This document shows positions 1 through 8,002 of a stretch of DNA of 64,000 bases, one piece after another. This DNA is from CAYMPH01 sp964392365 (GTDB taxonomy: Bacteria; Spirochaetota; UBA4802; UBA5550). Every line of letters starts with the position of its first letter. Position 1 is the stretch's first letter. The translations under genes were made by a program, and so were the position numbers. The DNA lies in contig CAYMPH010000017.1 of the NCBI GenBank assembly GCA_964392365.1, forward strand, positions 1 to 64,000. The letters run 5' to 3'. Below the pieces are notes generated by a model that had not been told where the DNA came from, made no database searches, and worked only from the letters and a program-made list of their open reading frames with translations.

Positions 1-1319
1 AGGCGGAAGCTCTTGGAGATAAACCGAATGATCTTATGGATAAAAGGGATGCTCTTATAGAAAAGCTTTCTGAGATTGCGAATATTTCAGTGGGCAGAAG
101 CGATAAGGACGAAACTATAGTTTACATCGGAAATGAAAGTTTTATTCAGGGGGAAATTCTCCGCGAACTCAAGGCTGAGCACGATCCTGAGAAAAACGGA
201 TTATTCAAGGTTATATGGAAAGACAGCGGAAGAGAAATTAAACCAACAAGCGGGCAGCTCGCAGGACTCATCGAAGTAAGAGATGTTCTGATCAGAGATA
301 ATATAAATAGAATCAATTCCTTTGCTGTGAATTTATCTGATCTGACCAATGAAATACATAGAGACGGTTTTGGCAGGCGGGGTGAAACGAATAATAACTT
401 TTTCGCTGAACTTCCTGTAAGTGATAATGCTGACGGTAATTTCGATCTCAACAGCGACGGAGTCAATGATGTGTCAGCTATTTTTAAAGTTTCCGGAGCG
501 AATAAACTTAATGCATCTGCTGCTATCGGGATTTCAGGTACCCTGACATTTGTAATGAACAACGGCGTTGAAAATGAAATAAATATTAATTACAATCAGA
601 GCGACACAGCAAACACTATTATCAAGAAAATCAATGATGCCAAATCCGGAGTTGTTGCATATATAAACCATAATGGGCAGCTTGCGCTCAAGGCTACCAC
701 AGCTCAGGACTCTGACAGAAAAAATTTCATGATACGGCATATTGAGGATTCAGGACAGTTTCTCGTGGGTCATGCAGGAATTTTGAAGCAGAGCGGGGCG
801 CAGGGATCGTTTGACTACAGAAGGGTTAATGATATAGCAAAATTTCTTCCTTCAAGAGAGCATATTACAATTACGCCGAAATTCAACCCTGCAGCATATA
901 TGGCTGTTTCAGAAGCTGTAATAAGGGATGTTGACAAGATCGCGGCAGCTCAGGGAAAAGATATAGGCGGTACAGGCGATGTTAACAAGAGCAATGGAAT
1001 GGGTGACGGTTCAAATGCGCTCAGACTTGCTCATATCAAACATAAAAGTGCGATGATTGACAATAACACCTCCTTCAATGATTTCTACGTATCACTTGTT
1101 TCGAGGATAGGAACTCAGGGTGAAGAGGCAAAAGATAGAATTAATAATCAGGAGGCTCTGCTTAAAAATCTTTCAAATTTAAGAGAGTCTGTTTCGGGAG
1201 TTAACCTAGATGAGGAGATGGCCAACATGGTGGCATTCCAGCATGGTTATAACGCATCTGCAAGGGTAATTTCAATATTGGACAAGATGCTCGAAACAAT
1301 AATAAGATTGGGGGCATAA
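1..1319 (+). CDS. flgK: Flagellar hook-associated protein 1 (FlgK), 5'-truncated
   Basis: This is the C-terminal part of FlgK, the first hook-filament junction protein, exported through the flagellar type III apparatus. The window edge cuts the gene: the frame is already open at base 3 and reads AEALGDKPNDLMDKRD, matching the conserved PNDLLDxRD segment of FlgK. The ATG at 36 is therefore internal. The C-terminus has the typical axial-protein helix (VAFQHGYNASARVISILDK) that packs against the rod/hook coiled coil. flgL follows 3 nt after the stop. The family is usually 450-650 residues and about 438 are visible here. Confidence 0.93.
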   Translation, partial: AEALGDKPNDLMDKRDALIEKLSEIANISVGRSDKDETIVYIGNESFIQGEILRELKAEHDPEKNGLFKVIWKDSGREIKPTSGQLAGLIEVRDVLIRDNINRINSFAVNLSDLTNEIHRDGFGRRGETNNNFFAELPVSDNADGNFDLNSDGVNDVSAIFKVSGANKLNASAAIGISGTLTFVMNNGVENEININYNQSDTANTIIKKINDAKSGVVAYINHNGQLALKATTAQDSDRKNFMIRHIEDSGQFLVGHAGILKQSGAQGSFDYRRVNDIAKFLPSREHITITPKFNPAAYMAVSEAVIRDVDKIAAAQGKDIGGTGDVNKSNGMGDGSNALRLAHIKHKSAMIDNNTSFNDFYVSLVSRIGTQGEEAKDRINNQEALLKNLSNLRESVSGVNLDEEMANMVAFQHGYNASARVISILDKMLETIIRLGA

Positions 1320-1322
1320 ATC

Positions 1323-2585
1323 ATGAATCGAATAACTAATCATATGATAAACAACAATATGACTTACAATCTAATGCGGCATCAGACTGAAATGGATAAG
1401 ATAGAAAATTCTCTTGCAACAGGAAAAAATGTAAGGACTCCGAGGGATAATCCTATTGCTTCCACCAATCAGATGATGTATCAGTCCAGGGTAACAGAGC
1501 TTGATCAGTATATAAGCAATCTGGATGAAGCCAAATCGCGTCTTGATCAGCTCGATACATCCATTCAGTCCGCTTCAAGAATTTTTCAGAGGCTCAGGGT
1601 TCTTACTGTACAGGGAGCTAACGGTATTTATTCATCATTCGAATTAAAAGAAGCTGCAGCTACAGAAATAAACCAGCTGCTCGGTGAGCTTGTAAATATA
1701 GCCAATACTAAAAGCGCAACAGGAAGGCCGATATTCGGCGGTCATCATACAGGGTCGGAAGAGCAGCCGAATCCGTTTGTTCCGATTTACCAGACTTTAA
1801 CTGCTGGTAATCAGGGCGACGCAATGATAGGCGTTGAATACCGCGGCAATACGGGATCTGTTGTAAGGGAAGTTTCCACCGGGGAATATCTTGAAGTGAA
1901 CATTCCCGGGAATAAATTATTCTGGGCTACAAATCAGGTAATTACATCTAACAAGGATTCTTCAGGCTACAGCGTTCCTTCAAATCAGGCAATAAAAATT
2001 GACGGCAAGGAAATAAATCTTTCAGCAGGCGACACTCTTGATATTATTATAGATAAAATCAACAACAGCGGCGCAAGCGCAAGAGCATCCATGGGCGGAA
2101 GAAATAATCTTATTATTGAAACTACTACACCTCATCAGCTTTGGCTTGAGGATGCAGGTTCCGGTACAGTTTTAAAGGATTTACAGGTTATTAATTCAAA
2201 ATTTCCGGAACCACCGAATAATTTTGATCCAACAGTAACTGTTGGCGGATTATCAATTTTTGACATGGTAATCCAGCTGAGAGATGATCTTGTAAGAGGG
2301 GACCAGGAGCTTGTTGGCGGCAGGGATCTCGGACTGATAGATTCAGGTCTTGAAAATCTTCTAAGACATGTTTCCGCTACAGGAGCAAAGCAGAATAGAG
2401 TAGATGAACTTGTCAAGAGAACTGAATATGAAAAAGGAAATGTAACTGAGCTTCTTGCAAAGACTGAAGGTATAGATTATGCTGAAACAATTATGAATTT
2501 CAAGTGGCTTGAAAGTGTGCATCAGTATGCTCTGGCTGTTGGTGCGAAATCTATCAAATCAACGCTAATGGATTTTTTAAGGTAA
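1323..2585 (+). CDS. flgL: Flagellar hook-associated protein 3 (FlgL)
   Basis: This 420-residue protein is the second hook-filament junction protein. The N-terminus (MNRITNHMINNNMTYNLMRH) and residues about 30-75 have the flagellin-like D0/D1 helical pattern (SLATGKNVRTPRDNPIAS), the hallmark of FlgL and flagellin. The C-terminal helix (YAETIMNFKWLESVHQYAL) pairs with it in the filament core. It begins 3 nt after flgK, with a G-rich ribosome-binding site inside the end of flgK, so the two are cotranscribed. It is longer than the about 310 residues of enteric FlgL because of a larger middle domain. Confidence 0.93.
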   Translation: MNRITNHMINNNMTYNLMRHQTEMDKIENSLATGKNVRTPRDNPIASTNQMMYQSRVTELDQYISNLDEAKSRLDQLDTSIQSASRIFQRLRVLTVQGANGIYSSFELKEAAATEINQLLGELVNIANTKSATGRPIFGGHHTGSEEQPNPFVPIYQTLTAGNQGDAMIGVEYRGNTGSVVREVSTGEYLEVNIPGNKLFWATNQVITSNKDSSGYSVPSNQAIKIDGKEINLSAGDTLDIIIDKINNSGASARASMGGRNNLIIETTTPHQLWLEDAGSGTVLKDLQVINSKFPEPPNNFDPTVTVGGLSIFDMVIQLRDDLVRGDQELVGGRDLGLIDSGLENLLRHVSATGAKQNRVDELVKRTEYEKGNVTELLAKTEGIDYAETIMNFKWLESVHQYALAVGAKSIKSTLMDFLR

Positions 2586-2636
2586 GTAAACAGGACAGTA
2601 AATTTTATTAAAACAGAATACAACAGGGGTGCAAAA

Positions 2637-3098
2637 TTGGCAGTAAAAGTAAAAACAAAATCTTTCGGAGAAATTGAAATTGATGAAAAGATTATTTTTG
2701 ATTTTCCGGACGGAATTCTCGGGTTTGATTATATAAAAAAATTTGTTCTCCTTGATTCAGACGGGGATAATTCGCCTTTTAAATGGCTTCAGGCTTATGA
2801 TGAAGTGAATCTTGCATTTGTTATAATCATGCCGATTGATTTTCTGGATGAGTATGATCTTGTAATTTCTCAAAATGATCTTGAAGCTGTAGGCGCTGAT
2901 GATCCGAATGATCTGATGGTGTTTGCTATAGTCACGATTCCGGCTGATACGTCAAAGATGACAGCAAATCTGCAGGGGCCTCTTATTCTGAATCCCAAGA
3001 AAAGACTTGGAAGGCAGGCAATATCACTTAGCGATAAATACGGCGTACGTCATAATATTCTTGAAGAACTGAATAAATCTTCAGTGAAGGAGAGATAG
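2637..3098 (+). CDS. fliW: Flagellar assembly factor FliW
   Basis: FliW binds CsrA allosterically, and in other bacteria binds flagellin, so flagellin synthesis is tied to secretion. The 153-residue length and sequence (FGEIEIDEKIIFDFPDGILGF near the N-terminus; GPLILNPKKRLGRQAI near residues 115-130) are typical. The start is TTG at 2637 with an AGGGG ribosome-binding site 7 nt upstream; no ATG fits. It sits 3 nt before csrA. This is the fliW-csrA pair known from Bacillus, Campylobacter and spirochaetes, so FliW-CsrA control of the flagellar genes is a reasonable inference. Confidence 0.94.
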   Translation: MAVKVKTKSFGEIEIDEKIIFDFPDGILGFDYIKKFVLLDSDGDNSPFKWLQAYDEVNLAFVIIMPIDFLDEYDLVISQNDLEAVGADDPNDLMVFAIVTIPADTSKMTANLQGPLILNPKKRLGRQAISLSDKYGVRHNILEELNKSSVKER

Positions 3099-3101
3099 CG
3101 T

Positions 3102-3359
3102 ATGCTTGTTCTCGCGAGAAGACTCAATGAAAGCATCATGATTGGAGATGAGATCGAGGTTGTAATCATTGATATCAGGGGTGATCAGGTTAAGCTTGGA
3201 ATAAAAGCCCCGAAAAAGGTAATGGTTCACAGAAAGGAAATTTATCAGGAAATTCAGCAGGAGAATATTGCTGCTGTCACTTCCAAAATGGATCCGAATC
3301 AGCTCCGGAATCTTTCAGATTTCTTTAAAAAAGATAAGGATAAAAAGAAAGATTCCTGA
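3102..3359 (+). CDS. csrA: Carbon storage / translational regulator CsrA
   Basis: CsrA is a homodimeric RNA-binding protein that blocks ribosome-binding sites with GGA in hairpin loops. The family start (MLVLARRLNESIMIGDEIEV) and RNA-contact region (VKLGIKAPKKVMVHRKEIY) are intact. At 85 residues it is longer than the usual 60-75; the extra lysine-rich tail (KKDKDKKKDS) could be part of FliW binding, since FliW acts on an extended CsrA C-terminus in Bacillus. It is the last gene of the flagellar run, and a perfect hairpin overlaps its stop codon. Confidence 0.95.
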   Translation: MLVLARRLNESIMIGDEIEVVIIDIRGDQVKLGIKAPKKVMVHRKEIYQEIQQENIAAVTSKMDPNQLRNLSDFFKKDKDKKKDS

Positions 3360-3383
3360 CGGAATAGAATATTATTCCGTCAG
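3356..3383 (+). terminator. Hairpin at the end of csrA
   Basis: A perfect 11-bp inverted repeat (CTGACGGAATA / TATTCCGTCAG) with a 6-nt loop includes the csrA stop codon. There is no T-run after it, so it may be a processing or mRNA-stability hairpin rather than a classical intrinsic terminator. Confidence 0.5.
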
Positions 3384-3589
3384 ACCGGAAGCAATTATAT
3401 ATATAAAACAGCTGCGAAATTATCCATAAACCTTAGTATTAAATTCATTTCCAATACGGAAGTATAAATTCTGCATTTAATTCTTTTTTCCAGAATAAAA
3501 CCTCAATTAAAATTAAGTTGACTAATAATCAGATATCATCGTATTGTATAATGAATAGTAAGTAAATAATACGATTTCTGGAGGTTTAA

Positions 3590-4204
3590 ATGTCATCCGG
3601 CGTAATACATGCAATAGTTCTGATTCAAAACTGGGGAGAGGACAGCGAAATTCTTAATATCCTGAAATCAAATCAGCATATAGTTTCTGTTTTTCATATA
3701 ATGGGCAGGCAAAGTTATCTGCTCGATGTAAATTTTGACAGCAAGGTTCAGTTGTCTCAATGGATCAGTCTTATGAAATCCGTTAAACTTTCATCCGGAA
3801 TGCCTGCTATTATTTCAATGCAGACACAGAAAATTATAGATGTTTACAAACAGAAAGAGGATTTTTCAATTACAGATTATATGAAAATGGGTGAGAAATC
3901 ACACTTTTTTGTAGAGATTGACAATCCTCATCACGATGATAATCTTATTGAAATTCTGAAAGCAAGTCCGGTTGTTTATTCAATACTGCATGTACAGGGA
4001 CAGAATTCTTTCACTGTTGAGATTATAACTGATAAATATAATAAGTACAGGGAACTGCTTGCAGATTTAAAAAAACTCAATACAATACATCACATTGAAA
4101 CCAAAGAAGTCATTTCAGTTATAAAATACAGGAATCTGGTACTTGATGATCATGGAAATATGGTTGTTTCCAAGGAGGATATCAGAGAGCTTTATACTTT
4201 ATGA
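3590..4204 (+). CDS. Double RAM-domain (Lrp/AsnC effector domain-like) protein without DNA-binding domain
   Basis: The 204 residues contain two similar halves (about 5-80 and 105-180). Each looks like the RAM/ACT-type ligand domain of Lrp/AsnC regulators: a beta strand, then IVSVFHIMGRQSYLLDV or VVYSILHVQGQNSFTVEI, the family's 'V...(h)TG.yD..l.v' pattern. No helix-turn-helix is present at either end, so it may sense an amino acid or bind partners rather than bind DNA. A GGAGG-type ribosome-binding site precedes the ATG. The thioesterase gene overlaps its stop by 4 nt (ATGA). Function is inferred only from weak motif likeness. Confidence 0.5.
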   Translation: MSSGVIHAIVLIQNWGEDSEILNILKSNQHIVSVFHIMGRQSYLLDVNFDSKVQLSQWISLMKSVKLSSGMPAIISMQTQKIIDVYKQKEDFSITDYMKMGEKSHFFVEIDNPHHDDNLIEILKASPVVYSILHVQGQNSFTVEIITDKYNKYRELLADLKKLNTIHHIETKEVISVIKYRNLVLDDHGNMVVSKEDIRELYTL

Positions 4205-4629
4205 CAGGCAAACCGGATATAGACAAAGATCCTATTGGATATGCAAGAGAAGTTGTCGGAAGAGATCCGCTTGCTTCATTTTTAGGAATTACAATTGATG
4301 AAGTCAGGGATAAATACGCAAGATGTTCGCTATTGATAAAAGGTGATTACTTAAATGCAGTTGAACGGGCGCATGGCGGTATAATCCATGCATTGGCTGA
4401 TCAGGCTTTTGCTGTTGCATGTAATTCATTCGGAGTTATGGCTGTTGCATTAAGTTTTAATATTGATTATGTTGCTGCTGCATTACCGGGTGATACTATA
4501 TATGCTGAAGCGTCTTCTGTGAATGTGGCAAATAAAGTCAGTGTATGGGATATAAATGTTAAAGACAGCAAGGGCGGTCTTGTTGCTGCAGGAAGAGGAA
4601 TAGCATATCACAAACAGGCTAAAAAATAA
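4201..4629 (+). CDS. PaaI-type hotdog-fold thioesterase
   Basis: The 142-residue protein has the hotdog signature: NAVERAHGGIIHALADQAFAVACNS supplies the HGG.I..L.D central helix, and VALSFNIDYVAAALPGDTIYAEA supplies the following strands. PaaI-like enzymes hydrolyse acyl- or aryl-CoA thioesters in the cytoplasm; the substrate cannot be told from the sequence. It overlaps the upstream RAM protein by 4 nt, suggesting translational coupling. Confidence 0.75.
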   Translation: MTGKPDIDKDPIGYAREVVGRDPLASFLGITIDEVRDKYARCSLLIKGDYLNAVERAHGGIIHALADQAFAVACNSFGVMAVALSFNIDYVAAALPGDTIYAEASSVNVANKVSVWDINVKDSKGGLVAAGRGIAYHKQAKK

Positions 4630-4664
4630 TTGACACAGTTTTCAAATTTTAAAATGAGATAAAT

Positions 4665-5015
4665 ATGAAAAAAATAATAATAAAATTAACAGTGGTTCTG
4701 TTTTTAGCGTCTGTTACAGGCTGCGCCACAATGATAGAAGCGGTTCACAAGACAAAGATTGATGAGTTTGAAAAGAAAACCTATACTCTTCTGAATGAAG
4801 AAGCTGTTGTTGGTGAGCCATTTAAGAAGGGTACAACAGTCAAGCTTGTTATTATTTCAGGAAGCGACTGGGTCAAGGTTTATGCTTATAACAGCAGTGA
4901 GGATGTTTTAAATGCGAAAAGGTCTCTTATCCTCTATTTGTTTAAGGATGATTTTCCAACACAGAAATTTGAATTGAAAGTTTTAGAAAAGAAACTTAGT
5001 GAAAAGGTAAAGTGA
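4665..5015 (+). CDS. Small lipoprotein of unknown function upstream of dapA
   Basis: This is a 116-residue protein with a lysine-rich N-terminus, a hydrophobic stretch and a lipobox (ASVTGC, Cys about 20), so it should be lipidated and exported. The mature part has no motif I recognise; it is charged with alternating beta-like segments. Its stop codon overlaps the dapA start (TGATG), so it is translated in one unit with dapA and dapB, though nothing in the sequence ties it to lysine synthesis. Confidence 0.7.
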   Translation: MKKIIIKLTVVLFLASVTGCATMIEAVHKTKIDEFEKKTYTLLNEEAVVGEPFKKGTTVKLVIISGSDWVKVYAYNSSEDVLNAKRSLILYLFKDDFPTQKFELKVLEKKLSEKVK

Positions 5016-5896
5016 TGTTTAAAGGTGTATATACAGCAATAATTACGCCATTCAGAAATGGCGCTATAGATTATGCGGATCTTGAAAGAATAATTGAAAA
5101 CCAGATTGCCGGCGGAATTGACGGAGTGGTTCCAATGGGAACAACAGGTGAATCACCAACTGTTTCATTTGAAGAACACAGTGAATTGATAAGCCGTGTA
5201 GTAAAAATTGTAAAAGGCCGTATTAAAGTTATAGCAGGAACAGGAGCAAATTCCACTGATGAAGCAGTTTATCTGACTAAAGAAGCTGAAACTGCAGGCG
5301 TTGATGGAGTTATGCTTGTTAATCCATATTACAATAAACCGCCGCAGAGAGGAATGATTGAGCATTTTGAAAAAGTTGCGAAATCGGTTAAACTTCCTGT
5401 TGTAATTTATAATATTCCAGGCAGAACCGGTATAAATTTTCTGCCTGAAAGCCTTAAAGAGCTGAACGAGCGCGCTCCGAATGTAATAGCGGTAAAAGAA
5501 GCTTCCGGTGATATTAATCAGATGATGCGCGTGATTGAGATTTGCGGAGATAAAGTATCTCTTCTCTCAGGTGACGATAATCTCTTCCTGCCTGTGCTTG
5601 GTATCGGCGGTAACGGATTAATATCGGTTTTATCGAATATAATTCCTGCAGATGTAAAAAAAGTTTATACTTTATATATGGAAGGAAAAATAGAAGAAGC
5701 GAGAAAACTTTTTTACAGCCAGCTTCCGCTTTCAAGGGTTATTTTTATAGAGACAAATCCAATACCTGTTAAAGCTGTAATGGAAATGGCAGGATTCTGT
5801 ACTTCTGAAATAAGACTTCCACTTGTTCCTCTGCACAATGATGGTAAAAAGCTGCTTAGAAAAACATTTGAAGAATACGGGATGAAATTTAAATGA
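5015..5896 (+). CDS. dapA: 4-hydroxy-tetrahydrodipicolinate synthase (DapA)
   Basis: DapA condenses pyruvate with aspartate semialdehyde, the first committed step to diaminopimelate and lysine. Visible key residues are Thr43-Thr44 in MGTTGESPTVS, Tyr132 and Arg137 in VIYNIPGRTG, and the Schiff-base Lys161 in VIAVKEASGD. Length (293 aa) is normal. The ATG at 5015 is preferred over the in-frame GTG at 5012 because AAGG lies 7 nt upstream of it and it matches the family N-terminus (MFKGVYTAIITPF). It overlaps dapB by 4 nt. Confidence 0.96.
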   Translation: MFKGVYTAIITPFRNGAIDYADLERIIENQIAGGIDGVVPMGTTGESPTVSFEEHSELISRVVKIVKGRIKVIAGTGANSTDEAVYLTKEAETAGVDGVMLVNPYYNKPPQRGMIEHFEKVAKSVKLPVVIYNIPGRTGINFLPESLKELNERAPNVIAVKEASGDINQMMRVIEICGDKVSLLSGDDNLFLPVLGIGGNGLISVLSNIIPADVKKVYTLYMEGKIEEARKLFYSQLPLSRVIFIETNPIPVKAVMEMAGFCTSEIRLPLVPLHNDGKKLLRKTFEEYGMKFK

Positions 5897-6684
5897 AACT
5901 TGGAATCTGCGGTATATGCGGCAGAATGGGAATTGCTGTTATGAATGCAGCAGTTGAAAAAGGCTTTTCTATTGAAGCTGCAATCGACACTCCGACATCT
6001 CTGTATTTCTGCAAACCTGCAGGTGCTTTAATTCAAAGGGATGAAATTAAAACTGCAGTATCAGCAATTGATAAGACGGATTTATCAAATGTAGATGTTG
6101 TTATTGATTTTTCATCACCTGCTGCATCAATGATGCTGTTAAATATATGCGTAGAGCAGAAAAAGCCTCTGGTAATTGGAACCACTGGTATTACCGATGA
6201 TCAGAAAAAAATTATTGAGGAAAAATCTGAAATAATACCAATACTGCATCCGCCGAACATGTCACTTGGCATGAATTTACTTTTCAAACTCACTGAAATT
6301 GCTGCAAAAGCTCTTGATACAAGCTATGATGTTGAGATATTTGAAGCACATCACAGATTTAAAAAAGACGCCCCTTCCGGAACAGCAAAAAAGCTGGTGG
6401 AAGCAGTCCGCAATATGAAGGGTCTTGAAAATGCCAGAGAAGTTTACGGACGCGATGGAATTGTAGGTGAAAGAAGCGATAAAGAAATCGGTGTTTTTGC
6501 AATGAGAGGCGGCGATATTGTAGGAGAACATACTGTATTTTTTACTGCTATGGGTGAAAGAATTGAACTTACACACAGAGCAACGAACAGAGAAATTTTT
6601 GCAAGGGGCGCTGTAAAGGGCGCTGAATTTCTAAAGGGCAAAAAGCCCGGATTATATAATATGTTTGATGTGCTGGGGATATAA
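5893..6684 (+). CDS. dapB: 4-hydroxy-tetrahydrodipicolinate reductase (DapB)
   Basis: DapB is the NAD(P)H-dependent second enzyme of the diaminopimelate branch. The dinucleotide-binding loop GICGRMG is at residues 7-13, VIGTTGIT at about 94-101, and the catalytic and substrate-binding segment EAHHRFKKDAPSGT at 151-164 (His153/154, Lys158). Its length of 263 residues is typical. It overlaps dapA by ATGA, and its TAA overlaps the start of the next regulator gene by one base. Confidence 0.96.
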   Translation: MKLGICGICGRMGIAVMNAAVEKGFSIEAAIDTPTSLYFCKPAGALIQRDEIKTAVSAIDKTDLSNVDVVIDFSSPAASMMLLNICVEQKKPLVIGTTGITDDQKKIIEEKSEIIPILHPPNMSLGMNLLFKLTEIAAKALDTSYDVEIFEAHHRFKKDAPSGTAKKLVEAVRNMKGLENAREVYGRDGIVGERSDKEIGVFAMRGGDIVGEHTVFFTAMGERIELTHRATNREIFARGAVKGAEFLKGKKPGLYNMFDVLGI

Positions 6685-7619
6685 TGTCAGAAAATGCGCC
6701 GAAAGAAGAGATTCTTGAACTGATAGAGAATCCATATTCTCCGGATGGAAAAAAACCGGAAGATGTTGTGCGGCTGTTTTATACAAATAATGTTCCAATC
6801 ATTCCTGTTATTTCAAAAAGGGGAATTCTGCTTGGAGTGCTTAGGAAAGACGATGTTGTTTCCGAGCTTTCAGATATTGAAAGAGTTGAAAAATTAAAGA
6901 TTGATAAATTTATAACAAAGCTTGCACGCAAAATTACTTTTGATGAAATGCTGCAATACGGGAAAATCCGCGAATTTGTTACTATAAATCTTTTCGGGGA
7001 TATTCAGGAAAAATGGAGCAGAATCCAGTTATTTACAGCCTGTGAAAATATTCGGGTAACTGAAGGTGATAAAAAAGAAGAAAATCCGGTTGAACATCAT
7101 GATAATCAGGCTCTTGAATGGATGATTTATCTGATACTGGAACATATACCAAGGCCGCTTTATGCATTAAATGAAGATAATAAAACAATTTTTTACAACA
7201 GTCATTTTGAAGATATTTACAAAATGGTGTTTAATAAAGATGTTGACGCTGAATTTGTAGAAAAATCATTTAAAAATGCAAAAAAAAATGATCTTGTATC
7301 CGGTGTATCTGAGGATGATATTCATTTCTATAACAAGGATATGAATATTTTCTATGAAAAAATTCCAATGAGCAGCAAAGGAAATAAAACCGGTTTTCTG
7401 ATTTACTGCAACAGGGATCATGAAGTTTCCGGAGCATCAAAAATTGCAGGCGTAAAAGTCAAGGGATTGCCTCTTAATGATATGCTGTTTACAGTTGAAA
7501 GGCAGTTTATTGTTGATACAATCAATGATTTTGATAATCTCGCAGATGCTGCAAAAAATCTGAAAATATCAAAACCTGCGCTGCAGGCTAAAATTAAAAA
7601 ATTTAATATTAAAACCTGA
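6684..7619 (+). CDS. CBS / PAS-like / Fis-type HTH regulator coupled to dapB
   Basis: The 311-residue protein has three parts. Residues about 15-60 resemble a single CBS repeat (VVRLFYTNNVPIIPVISKRGILLGVLRKDDVV). Residues about 140-245 resemble a PAS domain (IPRPLYALNEDNKTIFYN, then a strand-rich region ending GFLIYCNRDHE). The last 45 residues match a Fis-family helix-turn-helix (VERQFIVDTI followed by LADAAKNLKISKPALQAKIK). It looks like a bacterial enhancer-binding regulator lacking the AAA+ sigma54 domain. The start overlaps the dapB stop (TAATG), so it is translationally coupled to lysine synthesis. Target genes are unknown. Confidence 0.6.
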   Translation: MSENAPKEEILELIENPYSPDGKKPEDVVRLFYTNNVPIIPVISKRGILLGVLRKDDVVSELSDIERVEKLKIDKFITKLARKITFDEMLQYGKIREFVTINLFGDIQEKWSRIQLFTACENIRVTEGDKKEENPVEHHDNQALEWMIYLILEHIPRPLYALNEDNKTIFYNSHFEDIYKMVFNKDVDAEFVEKSFKNAKKNDLVSGVSEDDIHFYNKDMNIFYEKIPMSSKGNKTGFLIYCNRDHEVSGASKIAGVKVKGLPLNDMLFTVERQFIVDTINDFDNLADAAKNLKISKPALQAKIKKFNIKT

Positions 7620-7620
7620 T

Positions 7621-7660
7621 CTGTCATTCCGGTTTTGCGCAGCAAATACCGGAATGACAG
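7621..7660. repeat. Inverted repeat with CTGTCATTCCGG arms
   Basis: Perfect 12-bp arms (CTGTCATTCCGG / CCGGAATGACAG) flank a 16-nt loop. The arms share GTCATTCC with a second hairpin 45 nt further on. This kind of intergenic palindrome is typical of dispersed REP-like repeats; here it could also act as a rho-independent stop for the dap genes. Confidence 0.7.
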
Positions 7661-7705
7661 AATGATTATATTTAGTTGATCATCCAATAATATCAGACTT
7701 ATGAG

Positions 7706-7725
7706 ATTCCCGCCTTCGCGGGAAT
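7706..7725. repeat. Short REP-like palindrome
   Basis: 8-bp arms ATTCCCGC / GCGGGAAT enclose a CTTC loop, followed by GAC, so the outer sequence ends in GGAATGAC like the previous repeat. It is probably a second, diverged member of the same dispersed family. Confidence 0.65.
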
Positions 7726-8002
7726 GACAAAGAGATGGAGAATTACTTCATGTTACATAATTTTTTTATTGACTTAATTTGATAATTTCTTCTTATTGTT
7801 TATATTAACTGATATTATAAATCAAATATTATACCTGACGACACAAAGCTTCGCTTAATTGGAAATAATTATAAAATTACGGGAGTTTTATTTATCTGAT
7901 TCTTAATTCATATGCTTGCTGCAGGAAAATCTAATCAAACCGATAATATAACTTCTTTGCATCGTAATATCAATAAATTTATATAAAAAAGAAAAGGTGT
8001 AT

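Larger units (their letters stand above)
7620..8002. other. 383-bp intergenic region before rho
   Basis: No gene is visible. The left part holds two inverted repeats sharing GTCATTCC/GGAATGAC ends (listed separately), which probably also end the dap transcript. The right part is AT-rich leader sequence that should contain the rho promoter; I cannot single out a convincing -35/-10 pair. Confidence 0.6.

Noticed and set aside
3518..3552. TTGACT and TATAAT before the RAM-domain gene as a promoter
   Set aside because: The spacing is 23 nt, too long for a standard promoter; the TATAAT alone may be a -10, but no proper -35 is found.
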